A stretch of 64,000 nt of DNA, taken from positions 6,149,814 to 6,213,813 of the forward strand of contig NC_021684.1 of assembly GCF_000247815.1 (NCBI RefSeq), written 5' to 3'. A model generated the notes under the pieces. That model did not search any database. It was given only the letters and a program-made list of their open reading frames with translations, and had not been told where the DNA came from. Source of the stretch: Ficedula albicollis. Its lineage: Eukaryota > Chordata > Aves > Passeriformes > Muscicapidae. The position numbers were made by a program, and so were the translations under genes. Numbering within the stretch: the first letter of the stretch is position 1; every line of letters starts with the position of its first letter. Below, one piece after another: positions 22,046-35,064 of the stretch.

Positions 22046-22310
22046 TCCGGGTGGAGCAGAGCCCTGCGGGGCTGCGAGCGGGGACAGCGCCAGGAGCGGC
22101 GCGCACAGCCCACGCTTGGTGCTTCAACGGGATTTTCCAGAACGCCTTTTGCCCCAGCACGGAAAAGGAAGCTCGCCTGCCTCCCGAAGGCTGGGCTGAC
22201 ACCTGCTGGGGCCGCAGCTCCCGAGAGCCCGGCTGTTCCCGGGGGAGCGCACCGCTGATCGCTGCGGGGAGGAGGCGCACGGAGGCGGCGGGGAGAATCG
22301 GAGAGGGCTG
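21880..22310. promoter_or_regulatory. Orphan CpG-island-like block
   Basis: GC content rises sharply, and roughly 30 CpG dinucleotides fall within about 260 bases near 22050-22310, far above the surrounding sequence. It holds open frames on both strands but none resembles a known protein, as expected in GC-rich DNA. It could be a promoter for a non-coding transcript, an enhancer, or a methylation-free island of unknown use. Confidence 0.45.
22016..22043. repeat. (GGAGCA)n short hexamer array
   Basis: Four to five copies of GGAGCA lie in tandem within the CpG-rich block. Confidence 0.85.
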
Positions 22311-25300
22311 ACCTAAATAGATGCTCAGCTAATTTATTCATTTCTCTGCTTTATTATTTAACACAACTCCGAAACAGCTCAGGACTTCTGGTTCCTCTCG
22401 GCTCTGCTGCTGACGTTGGCATGGGGTTATTTTTTACCTGATTTTGCTGGCTTGCTCAGCGCCTCTCTCTCCCAGCAGGCAGGCCAGGCACACTATGGGA
22501 AAGCTCCAAAACAACCACTTTCTAGCCCAGAGCACAGAAAGGACTTATTTTAAGTTATTTTGAGTTTTTGCTTCACCTCCTGCCTAAGAAGCTGTTCGAA
22601 TTTTGGCCTGCTTTCTGCATTGCTAATAGGGAGATTTATCTCCAACTTAGCTGGCTGAGGAGGCGATTGGTGGGTTCATACAGCACGAGGCAGCCTTCAG
22701 CCTCCACCGACGTCTTCCTCCAGGCAGGCTGCCAAAGGCAGCCCCAGGCTCTGCGGTGCCGGGGCTTTCAAGGATAAACCTGGAGCCTGTCTTCTTTCCA
22801 GCCAGCCTCCTCTCTCCTCAAATCCCAGCAATCCCCTGAAACACTGTCCAGGAGGAATTGATTACTAGAAGGACACGGAGCCCCAGCTGCTGGGAGAGCC
22901 GTTCATGTTGTGGTTCACCCCATGGGCTGCACGTGTCCTCTGCGAGCCCTCCTCATGTTTTAGCACTGCTGAGCTTGAACAACCACAAGCTGGGGGGAAA
23001 AAATGGAATTTTTTTCTGAAAACCATTTCAGTGCAGGCACGAGGGACACAGGCAGAGCTGCTCCATGTGAAGCGACTGCTTCCTGGGATTCAAATCATGC
23101 AGCACCCAACTTGTGCCAAGCAGGGCCCTTTAATTTTTCATTACAGTTCTTCACTTGATGTATGGATTTAGGCCAGTGTTGTATACAGTTACCCAGCACC
23201 TCTGTTATGATTTTTAAACTGGATTATTCATTGGCCTGCTTGATTCCTTACAAACTTCTAAGCAGCAAACGAGCCCTGATGCCGTTTAGCTGAGCAGCAG
23301 GGGCATCTCAGCTCGCCCTGTTCACACGGCTGGAGAGTTTGGCGATGTTGCTGGGGCTGTGATAGTGCAAATTAGCAGAAATGAAGCAGTTAAAGAGGCT
23401 GCAATTTAAAGTCTTCCAAACCAGCAGGCACAGAAGGGAAATGGGTGTGGAGCTGTGAAAGTAGGTGCTGCTTCCCTGGCGCAGTCAGCTCCTTCTCCTG
23501 CCTTCCCTGGTTAAACTGGGCCAGTGTGAATCCTGGGCAGGGTCCTGTGCTGGCAAGCCCACAGGGTATGCAGCCTGGCCCCTGTCAGCCTTCGATCTGA
23601 AGGGCTTTGTGGTAGTTGTTTTTAATATAAAGTGATACTTTGCAAGGCCAAAAAAAATGAACATGGAAAGGACAGAGGCAGCCCAAGTGATCTGAAGTTT
23701 CTCTTTCCCTCCCTATACCCTGGACTGGATTTTGGTGGATGATGCCCCAGAGTGCCTAATGAGGGCAGAAGGGCCCTACATCCCACAGCCTTTGGGACTC
23801 AGGGTTTTGTTCCCTGCACCTTAATTGCACAGGACTGATTAGGATGGAGTTAAGGTAGCTGAGTGTCACCCTGGGATTTAGGATCCTTCATGTGCACAAA
23901 GGTTCTCCACTGGAAGAGAGGGGAAAGTCCTTAATGAACCAGAGTGAGCAGCAGGCTTGAGGTGAGGGCTCCGGTGAGGCTGCCAGCTCACATTTATCTG
24001 CATGGAGAGGATTATTGGGAAGGCATGTTGACAAATGCTGTGGCTAAAAAGGAAAATTAACTTCCTCACAAAGACGGTTTGTTTGTGCAAAGTGGAGAGA
24101 GAATAAAGAAGCTGCCAAAAAAGCTGACGTTAAACCTGCTGCTTACCTGCAGCTCATCTTATACCATGACTGAAACCTCTTATTTGCAGCAACATAATCC
24201 AAGATGTTCTTTCTGCAAAGCAAAAAAAAAAAAAGTAGGTTATTGCTCAAGCAGGGCTGGGGAGGGATAAAGAGACAAGCAGGGCCTGATGCTGCCAGGT
24301 TCTGTGTGTTCTGCCCTCTGAGCAGGATTAAGACCCTGGCTAGCAGCCTGATTTGGGGTTTTGGAAAGAACTTGCACACAGTTCCTTTCCAAACCTTTAG
24401 GAAAGGGCATCCTGTGCTCTGGAGACAGGGCTGGAGGCAGAGCATGGGCTCCAGCCCTGCTTTCTGCTCCTGCCCCTCTAACCCAGGCAAGAGACACAAA
24501 CCAGTAGTCCTCAGCACTCCTGTAGCACATCTCAAAGTGCTTCTTCGGGAGAGAATTAATGACCTTCCACAAAGCTAGGGCTGTCCTTTCCCACCCCTCC
24601 CCGCTTTCTTTTGGATGCATTACCTGCTCCAGCCACTGGGTCGTCCCACCTTTCCCGGGATGCAGAGATGCTGCACACAGGATTTGCTCAGCAGCAGTAA
24701 AATCCTCCCCTCTGCAGCACCGAGCAGATCTTGTGCTATTTCTTTTCCTGCCTTGAGATGTGCAGAAATCCACTTGGCTGTGTCTGCTGTTTGATTTTAG
24801 CCGTGGTTCTGTACCAGGATCTTTTCAGAAGGTCTTGCTAATTAAGAAATCCTGTTAAAACCACTAATGCAAACACCTGTTGGTGTGATCCCTGCACCTT
24901 TCTGGAGCCCACTGCAGCCACCCTGTCTCTCTTGGAAGGCTGCTTCTTATCCTGGGTGGCAGCAACAGAAGGTTCCACAAACACTGTCCTTGGATATTAA
25001 AGACATAAATTACTGAGCAGCCCTTCCACAAAATCAGTGCTGAGAAATGACTGACACTTTTTACATAATTCAAATGAAAACCTAAACACACCACAGCTGC
25101 AGGGGAAGGGACTGGGGTTGGCAAACAGGTTTGGTGCAGAGTTCCCAGCTCCCACCAAGGAACAGGGGCTGTTCCTGGGACACCTGGCTGCTTTAAATAG
25201 TGCTGGTTCCCATAATGTTCTGGAAATGGTGCTCAGAGGCACTGATTTCTGCCTGATACCAGCTGCTTCCCAAGGACAAAATGGGCTTTATTAGGAAAAT

Positions 25301-25988
25301 AATATGGGCTGTGGCAACACTTCCATTAGCCCCTGGCAGCCAAGTACCAGAATAACTGAGCTGGTCCACACAGGAGTGATGCACTGGGACACAGGACTGC
25401 CAATGAAGGAGAAGCACAGCCCTCCCCTCTCATATCAGCCTCATCTCTCTTGTGTTAGGGATGCCCTGATTTATGATTTGGCTTGAATTAAAACACACTT
25501 CCTTCCACAGTAGTTTTACTCAGGTTTTTCAAACACTTCATGAACCCAAATAAATCCTTAGGAAGTCTCTGGCAGGTGGACACCTTCAAATGTCCTTGGC
25601 ACTCAGCAAATCTGATACATCCAGAGGGGATGGGGAGGGCAGGGTGTCTGGCTAAGATCTGGAGGCAGGTGAACTTCAAGCATTTTTCACTAAAGCTCCA
25701 AAACTGTAGCCTCGTTCAAGTGTTTCAGCATAAGACATCAAGCCACACTGGCATGTAGTCAGGAAGAGAATGCAGGACAGACCTCAGGAGTCCTTACTCC
25801 CTCCAGACATGTAGAAGATTTCTCTTTTCCCCCCTAGCCTGCGTCATCATGCTGCCACCCCTTCAATTGCTGCAGAATTCTCAAAAATTAACAGCTAAAG
25901 GTTTTTCTTGCCTGTTCTGGCCACCTGAAACAACCTTCTGTTCAGATGGAAGCACTGAAGTGTTTCTTAAAACAGCTCTTCCTCCTGT

Positions 25989-26627
<639 letters not shown>

Positions 26628-26691
26628 CTTCACATTCCCCTGCATCTCATCCCCTGCATCCCGTCCCCTGCATCCCATCCCCTGCATCTCG

Positions 26692-26982
26692 CATTAAATA
26701 TTTAAGAGAGCAGCACCAGGGGAAACCATGAGCTTTTATGGAGGCAGAATGGCACAGTGCTGGGAACCACGCGGAGCCCGTTTTAAATAGCAATGAGATA
26801 GCGGCAGAGCTCGGATTTATCCTGCCTTTGCTCCCCCTCGCTCTCCCCTGCATTGCATCCCTGCCACTGCATCCCCTGCATCTCATCCCCTGCATCCTAT
26901 CCCCGGCATCACATTCCCCTGCATCGCACCCTCTGCATCTCATCCCTGCATCTCATCCCCTGCATCCCATCCCCTGCATCCC
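26692..26982. repeat. 291-bp direct repeat, right copy
   Basis: This is the exact second copy of 25989-26279. After 26982 the minisatellite continues to about 27065 with real variation, so this is probably the true locus and the left copy or the joint may be artificial. Confidence 0.9.
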
Positions 26983-27065
26983 ATCCCCGGCGTCACATTC
27001 CCCTGCATTGCACCCTCTGCATCTCATCCCTTGCATCGCATCCCTTGCACCACATCCCCTCCATC

Positions 27066-28419
27066 TCCTCCCAGTCTGGCCACCCGTGGCTGTGTGGGGC
27101 AGGCTGCCTGGGATGGGATCTGCTCTGCCAGGCCGTCCCGGGCTGCAGATGTGCTGGATGGAATCTTAATGACCTGGAAGCCAAGTGCTTGTCCGGAGCG
27201 ATGGGAGCGCAGTGGTGCCTGAGCACCGGCCGTGCTGAGAGGGGAGCAGAGCATGGGGCACTTGTGGCTGCCCAGGGTGGTCTCTACCAGCTCCTCAGCC
27301 TCCCCAGCATCCCTGTCCCTGCTCTGCCGAGTTTTGGGGAGTGCAGGCTGGCACTGGGAGGGTGTCTCCACGCTCTGCAGTTGCTGTAGCAACTGCGGTG
27401 TCTCTGGCAGCAGAGGACACGTTTCTTGCAGCCAGCCCGAGTATGAGCTGCTGAACTGAAAGCAGATTGATTTTTTTCCCCTGATAAAAAAAAAAAAAAC
27501 CTAAAAACGCTCTGCCCTTCCCACCCCCGGAGGTCTAAAGACAGCGCCTGGGCACCAGCCCAGTGCCGACCCGCAGTTATGCTGCTGCTTCTCGCTGCTC
27601 CCGGGAAATCTTCTGCACATGAGTCAAAGCCTCAGCTTCTTGAAACCCTTCTCGGATCCCCCTCGGCTACTTGGCAAGGACAAGCTGCCTTTCTCTGATC
27701 CAGGCTCCCAGGCAGGGTGGGTTGCTGCAGCCATCCAGGCTCATCCCTGGGGCAACTCAGGCCTGACTTCATTTCCACATGAAACAGGTAATCTGCTTTG
27801 GTGGAGAGGGACCAGTCGTGATCAGAACATTCTCAGAAGAGGAGGATCAGCATAAGCTTTGCTAAGTTACTTCCCTGGGAAATGATTTTTAAATAATAGA
27901 GCCTTTATCACAGGTGGGATTCATTTGGTGCCCACTTCCTACCACCTGATAAGACTTTGCCTCCTCAATACCGTTACTCTCCCATTTCCATCACCTTTCC
28001 ACATCACAAGCCCTGACCTGCTCTCCCTTTATTTTCGCTCTGAGAAACCAGAGAAACAGAGTTCCTTGAACCAGATCTTAGAATGTGCTGGTGCCTCATT
28101 CTGAGCCTCAGCCACTTGGCCATTGCATTGGTGTTTGATCCCAAGGCACGTTGTTCCAGTGTCCCGCCACTGTGTCAGGACCATCCTTTGGCTACTGCAG
28201 GAATCCATTCAGAGCCCATCAGCCTGGTTTGGGCTCCACTCTGTATATGTGACATCTCTTTTTTCCCTTCACCACTGACTTTGTTTTTGTTTCAAATAAA
28301 GCATATCTTGCTGACCAACACATCCACCAGTTTCCATCAGCAGGCAGCTACACAGTAGGACAAAGCAAACAAAGGTTAGTGCTAAGGGTTGCTCATCACC
28401 CATGGCCCTGGTTTGCATA
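27066..28419. other. Intergenic, GC-rich then ordinary, no gene recognised
   Basis: GC-rich sequence with scattered CpGs runs to about 27620, with an A run at 27486-27500. It then becomes ordinary composition, with an isolated AATAAA near 28297. No conserved reading frame was found. Confidence 0.55.
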
Positions 28420-29462
<1,043 letters not shown>

Positions 29463-32400
29463 GCATCTCCTTTGGTTTAATTTGCATAGTTCAGCCTCGT
29501 ACAGAAGCAGAGACCTGCCCTGATTTTCCAGAATGCCATGAGCTCTGATGCAGCATTTTTACCACCTGTCTTTGGAATGCTGCCAGGGAGGGCAGCAATT
29601 GCTATTCTTCACAAGAGGGGGAAGCAAAGAGGGAGTGAGTTAAGTTTCCCATGTTCAGAGTCCACCCTCTAAGCATTTCCTGGAGGGAACCAAATCTTCC
29701 TTCTGCAGGTGATCACCTGCACCACAAGACAAGAGATGAGCAATGCTCAGGCAGGGGTTGGAGTAACCCAAAATAGGTTTTTTCCACTGTAATCATTACT
29801 TAGGGTGCCATTTCTTAGCCAGTGTTTTTGGGGCTGCAGCTGGAGCTTTATGTTCCCTGGGAAGTTTTCTTGAAGAACAGGTTGGCCAGTTGGGGAATGT
29901 TTCATTGCTATTTTCAGCCTGGGACATTTTTCCTTTTTTTTTTTTTTTTTCAAAGTACAACAAAAAACCTGTCAACAAGTCACAAGGACGTTTTTCCTTT
30001 TTTTTTTTTTTTTTTTCAAAGTACAACAAAAAACCTGTCAACAAGTCACAAAAGAGTGATCTCAGTCTAAAATACGAGCCCTGGCATGGGAGGGCATTTG
30101 ACTCAGAAGCCACTTCCCATCTTTGGAGACTTGAAGTATGTTCCACTTCATCATTCTGAAGGCCTTTAGGCACTTATAAAAACAGAGTTTATTTATCCAC
30201 AGTCAGAACAGCCTATCTATTATCTTGAAGGCTGAATTCAGAAAGTTTCTTTAGAAATTTATTGGTTTCATTCCTACCAGTCTGAACAGAATTTTTCCAC
30301 AAAGTCTGTCAAAATACAAATGTCTCAATTCCAATTTCCCTCGGTCTTTAGCAAGACATCACATTAATTGTGTTAAAAAGCACTTTTATTAGTTACTGAG
30401 AAAGCAGGAGTCTGACAGCTCTTCTTGACCACGAGCTATTCACTTTTGTGAAGTCTCCTTGAACAGCGCTTTGATCCAAAGCAGTGGTTTTCCCCACCAG
30501 CAAATTCAGCAGTGCCTGCAGCCAAAGGGACCAGCTCCAGGCAACGATTATTGGCTGCAGGTTTGGAGGGCTCCTACTGCTGCCTGGGCAAAGCCTTTCT
30601 GTTCCTGTCGAGGCTTCTCACATCCCCATTGTCAAACAAACGGGGTGGAGGAGGCACATGGTCAGCCCGAGGCCAGGGAGATCCAGGAGCACAGGCAGAA
30701 ATGCAGGCAGGGTGGGAGAGTTTCATCCCCACCTGGGACACTTGCGGAGGGCGCAGTGAACCATCAAACAGCTCGTAGGAGTTTGGCTTTAGTTTAATTG
30801 TGCTTAAGGCTGTTCCAGACAAAACAGCCCAGCCTGGTGACAATGTGGCATCTACTTTGCAGGGGAAAGGTGGTAATGAAAAGAATCAGCAATTCCCAGT
30901 CCTCCAAGGGGCAATGAAATTATATTCCTCATCTGATTTCCATGGGATGCTCTGGGATTGCTCCTGTCAACATTCAGTCATTCTGGAGCTGTATGAGCAG
31001 CCAGAAACCCAAACTTCTCACCTGCTGCCTTGCATCAGCCCTCCTGAGTTCTCTGGGCCAACAGCAGAGCATGAGGAGTGGGCACATGAGCCAGCTGCAG
31101 GATCCATGCATGGGATACAAGCACCACAGTGAGACACAGCAGGGCCATTAGCATTAAAGGAAAAACTCAGCCCTGTTATGTATTTATTGACTGTCCCATT
31201 CTAAACAAGGTGACAGACATTAAGTGGCATCGAATGACACGAATTGAGGCTGGACTTTACCTCATGGCACTCTTTGGAGCACCTCCAATGCCTCTCCAAA
31301 CCGAGTCCCTGCTTACACTTCAGCTGTGAAAATACTTCAAGGAGTTCCAATACACACACATTCAATCCCTGTGTGGAAGAAGGCAGTGTTCTGATAATTG
31401 AGACATTAATGCTGAAAGACTGAGCAGGATTCCCTTGGCTGTCACAGCTTGGCTGCTGGGAGCTCATGAAAAGAAAATAGATAAATTGAGACTCGGTTGA
31501 AATAGCCAACAGATTGAAACTTGGAGATTTCTGGAAGCAGCTGTGCTGGAAAGGAGCATGTAAAGGGTTGGAGGATCCCTGCTATGGTTGTGTAAATAGC
31601 TCAGCACTGACACTGCAAGTTGCAAATGTTGGCAGGGCTGGCAGAATTGCGCCCATCTGACATAAACCTCCATGAACACTCTCACACTGTCATCTCCCAG
31701 CCAGGCACGTGCAGATGCGCCCTGCAGAAGGATGGCCAGGGCAGGCACAGGTGAGAGCCCAAGATCTGTTGGGAGCAGAGAAGTCCCTGCAGAAATAGTT
31801 TGTTGGATGCTCAGGTATCTGTGGATCCATTGGTCAGCAGAAACCCAGAGAGGGGAGATTTCAGACAGGAGGAAAAGCTGTGTGTCACAAAAAGTGCAGC
31901 CCAGCTCTTGGCACAGCCCTCTGTGATCCACCATTGCTTTAGCACAAATTCACTGGGGAAAATAAAAGCTCCTAGGATTAAGGATGGGTATCTGATACAC
32001 AAATCTTACAGCTCCTGCCCCGTAGAGCAGCTGAAGACACTTTGATCAGAAAAATGCCTTCTCAGCCTCCCTTCCTGTCCCTGGAGGGTCTGGTGGCCTC
32101 TTACCTACAAGAGTGCAACACCAGGAAGGGCCTTCGTTCATCACAGACCCGTAATCTTTCCCTTTTATTTTAGTGCTCCACCCAAAATTCTAGACCACAT
32201 ATGTGGTAATTAAGGGCTGAGCAAGGTCTGGTCACAGCTCCTGCACCAGAGACCAAGCACCAGTGCAAACATGTGCTGGAGGGACCTCATTGCCTATAAT
32301 TTAGCCCAGTTTTTCTTTCAAGCACTGTCCCACTCACGATTTCTGAGGCCAGATGGTGCAATTCATTGAGCGTGTGGAGCTGATGCTGTCACACATGCTG

Positions 32401-33525
32401 GTTTTACACCTGTATGGCCCAATAGCCTCAGCAGCAGCAGCCCTGACTTCTCCTGGCTGGATGGAGAGTGGAAGCTGGCATTTCCATTATTCAGCCCACG
32501 GACACAGCCCCATGCAGCCTGACAAACAGCCCTGTCACATGCCCTTAGCGTGGCAGGGGAGAGCATCAATTACACGGCCACACATGGCTCGACCAACTCT
32601 GCTGTTTACAGGAAGCACCAGCACAGAGCATGGAATTAGACAGACCACAAGGAAGTGAGGGATTATTTACTGGAGATTAAAGGACATGGAAAAACCACAG
32701 GACAAATCAGTGGGGCCTAAGCAATGGTAGCTGCTATTTCAGTCTTCCAGCTGCTGGCATTCATACTGGCCATGCTGTGATGGGAGAACTGGGGAGCAAT
32801 TAAGGACAGGAGGTTGCTCTGCTTTTGGACCAGTAAAACACACCAAAGAGTAGGCCCCAAACTTGCTGAAAGGATGGGATGGGAGAGATTTCTTGTTCCT
32901 TCCTCTGCCATTCCTGTGTGTCTTGCTCCTCCCCAGGTGTGATTCCTACTTGTGGACTGCCCCTCCAGCCAAACAGCTCTGGCCAGACCTGCCTGTCAGC
33001 AAAGCAGCTGGGATGTGCCCATGGGTTAAGCCCAGAGGAGTCAAAATAAGGCATCTCCTCAAACCTGGAAAGTCCAACTGCCCATGGGTTCATCTAATTT
33101 TTGGTGAGATCTGCTTTTCAGCTATGTCTGGCTACCAGTATTTCAGTGTTGCTAATGAGCTCTGACACTTGGACTGTAACTGGACCCAGTCTCATGCCAG
33201 TGTGTGCCCACCTCTTCCTGCAGCTGTAGATGCACACCTGCTGTCCCTGGGGCTCTCCAGGATGGCCACATACTCAACCACATGTTTCCTGAAAATCCTG
33301 CACGATTTTCCCAATGCTTGGCTATGCTTCCTAAAGCATTTTGCTCCTGGCAGGTAAAGCTGTTTGCAGTGCTGCTGTCCTTGTCCCACAGCCATGCTGG
33401 CAATATTGCCATGCCTAGTCTCCTGTCACCAGCAGGAAGTTTTGGAATAGCATCCAAACTCCTCCACCCCTCTTGGAGTCAGGTGAATCTTTGGCTGCCT
33501 CTCTTTCCAATGGCACAGATGTCAC
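29463..33525. other. Intergenic, no gene recognised
   Basis: No supported coding exon or RNA gene was found. The only clear structure is the T-rich tandem duplication at 29927-30052. Confidence 0.6.
29927..30052. repeat. Two-copy tandem duplication, period 66 bp, with T runs
   Basis: TTTTTCC plus a long T run, CAAAGTACAACAAAAAACC and GTCAACAAGTCACAA are repeated head to tail. The copies differ mainly in the length of the T run. Confidence 0.9.
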
Positions 33526-33749
33526 TTTGTCCTCTCCCCCCAGCCTCTGCTGTACCTCAATGCCACACAACAACAGGCCACCACTGTGTGCCAAGGGACA
33601 GCTTCCCCATCCACACAACAACAGGCCACCACTGTGTGCCAAGGGACAGCATCCCCCATCCGTTTGTCCTCTCCCCCCAGCCTCTGCTGTACCTCAATGC
33701 CACACAACAACAGGCCACCACTGTGTGCCAAGGGACAGCTTCCCCATCC
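33526..33749. repeat. Nested minisatellite, periods about 137 and 52 bp
   Basis: A 137-bp unit starting TTTGTCCTCTCCCC occurs at 33526 and 33663. Within the first unit, a sub-unit of about 52 bp (CACACAACAACAGGCCACC...) is itself duplicated. This indicates two rounds of tandem duplication. Confidence 0.9.
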
Positions 33750-33782
33750 ATCCCCACACTGATACAGACTGAGCTTCCACCT

Positions 33783-34370
33783 TGTTATAAATGAGAAACA
33801 AAAAGTCTCGATACCCAGCGGAATTTAGATGGCTTTATTTTATACAGAGAGAGCAATGCAGCACTGGGGAAACATGAGGGGTCACTGCCCACTCCACACT
33901 CCATCAAAGCTTGGTTTGCAGCCTCTTCTTATAGTATGGTCTCTCATAATTAATAATTTTTGGGTTTTTTTGCTGTCATAATGCTGCCAGGCAAGCAGTG
34001 TTGGTCAAAAAACATCCATGAGATCTCTGGGTGATGTGAAGTCTCTGGGTGATTTGTCAAGTCTCATAGATAATCATCTGGCCCTGGTAGATAAAAAAGT
34101 CTGGTCTTTATAGATAGACAGCATTGATTGAACCAAGGCAGGAAGTCTGAGCTTGCAAAATCTATCGGACTATTGGAAAGTCTGATTTTGCAAGCTGGTA
34201 GTAGATACAACTTATTTAGAAAACACAATATACATTACAGGGGGATTTAAAACAGAATGATTTAATCATATATTTTCCTTTGTCTAGGTCCATGCCTCAC
34301 CTAAGTATTCTGGTTTAATACAAACCCCAAAACTTCTATGATTAACACGAATCTTTTGTCAATTATCACA
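33783..34370 (-). mobile_element. Solo LTR-like element, antisense
   Basis: Read on the - strand it starts TGTGATAATTGAC at 34370 and ends CATTTATAACA at 33783, TG...CA ends with extended TGT/ACA. A TATA-like CTATAAG lies at 33934-33928 and AATAAA at 33839-33834, about 95 bases downstream, as in a U3-R-U5 layout. Left flank CCACCT and right flank ACCTCC do not form an exact target duplication, so the boundaries are less certain than for the LTR at 47131. Confidence 0.6.
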
Positions 34371-34879
34371 ACCTCCACCCCAGCAGCATCTGCAGTAGCC
34401 CTGGGGCCCCCTGTGCTCAGTGTGGGGCACTGATTCAGCTCTGACTCAATGGGAAGGTGGCCACTGCTCCCTGCACTGTCCCTGGTGGAAATCACAGAGC
34501 TGCAGCAAAGGCAGCTCTGGAAGGGGGGGAAGGAGGGAGGCTCCCCTTGCTGAGGAGGAGTCCACAAAAGGCTCCCACTGACATTTCCCTCTCTCTGTGT
34601 CCGTGTAGCTGAGGGAACACAGATGGCATTGCCCTCATGTTTGACCAGAGCAGTGCATGGCTGCTGGTGCCATGCCATGGACTCCACCTCAAAAGCCAAG
34701 AGAAGCTCAGTAGATTTTTCTTACAACAAATAGAGAGAAAGGAAAGCATGAATGAGCTTATTTTACAACCTCAGAGGAATAGCCAGCCATTGTTAGCTTG
34801 ACACAGGCTACAAAAATTGATGGCTAAGAAAATAAAACCTTATTCTTTCCTGTATGTGTTGGCTGAAAAATAAAACTCT

Positions 34880-35064
34880 TCCATGGGCCAGCAGCAGCGT
34901 TTCCATCAGCTACGTGGCTTATCCACAACTTGACTTCCAGAGCAGGACCTGACCTGCTGCACATAACAAATCCATGGGCCAGCAGCAGCGTTTCCATCAG
35001 CTATGTGGCTGATCCACAACTCAGTGACTTCCAGAGCAGGACCTGACCTGGTGCACATAACAAA
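34880..35064. repeat. Two-copy tandem duplication, period 91 bp
   Basis: A unit beginning TCCATGGGCCAGCAGCAGCG recurs at 34971. Differences are a few substitutions and a small insertion (TCAG). Confidence 0.9.

Noticed and set aside
21805..22341. Overlapping open frames of 120-178 codons on both strands
   Set aside because: They coincide with a CpG-rich block, where stops are rare. Low-complexity runs and frames open on both strands argue against coding.
29481..29488. TTTGCATA matching 28412-28419 exactly, a possible 8-bp target duplication for the ERVL-like LTR
   Set aside because: Using it would make the LTR end in TTTAA rather than CA. The TGTC/GACA ends at 28420 and 29462 with a 4-of-5 duplication fit better.
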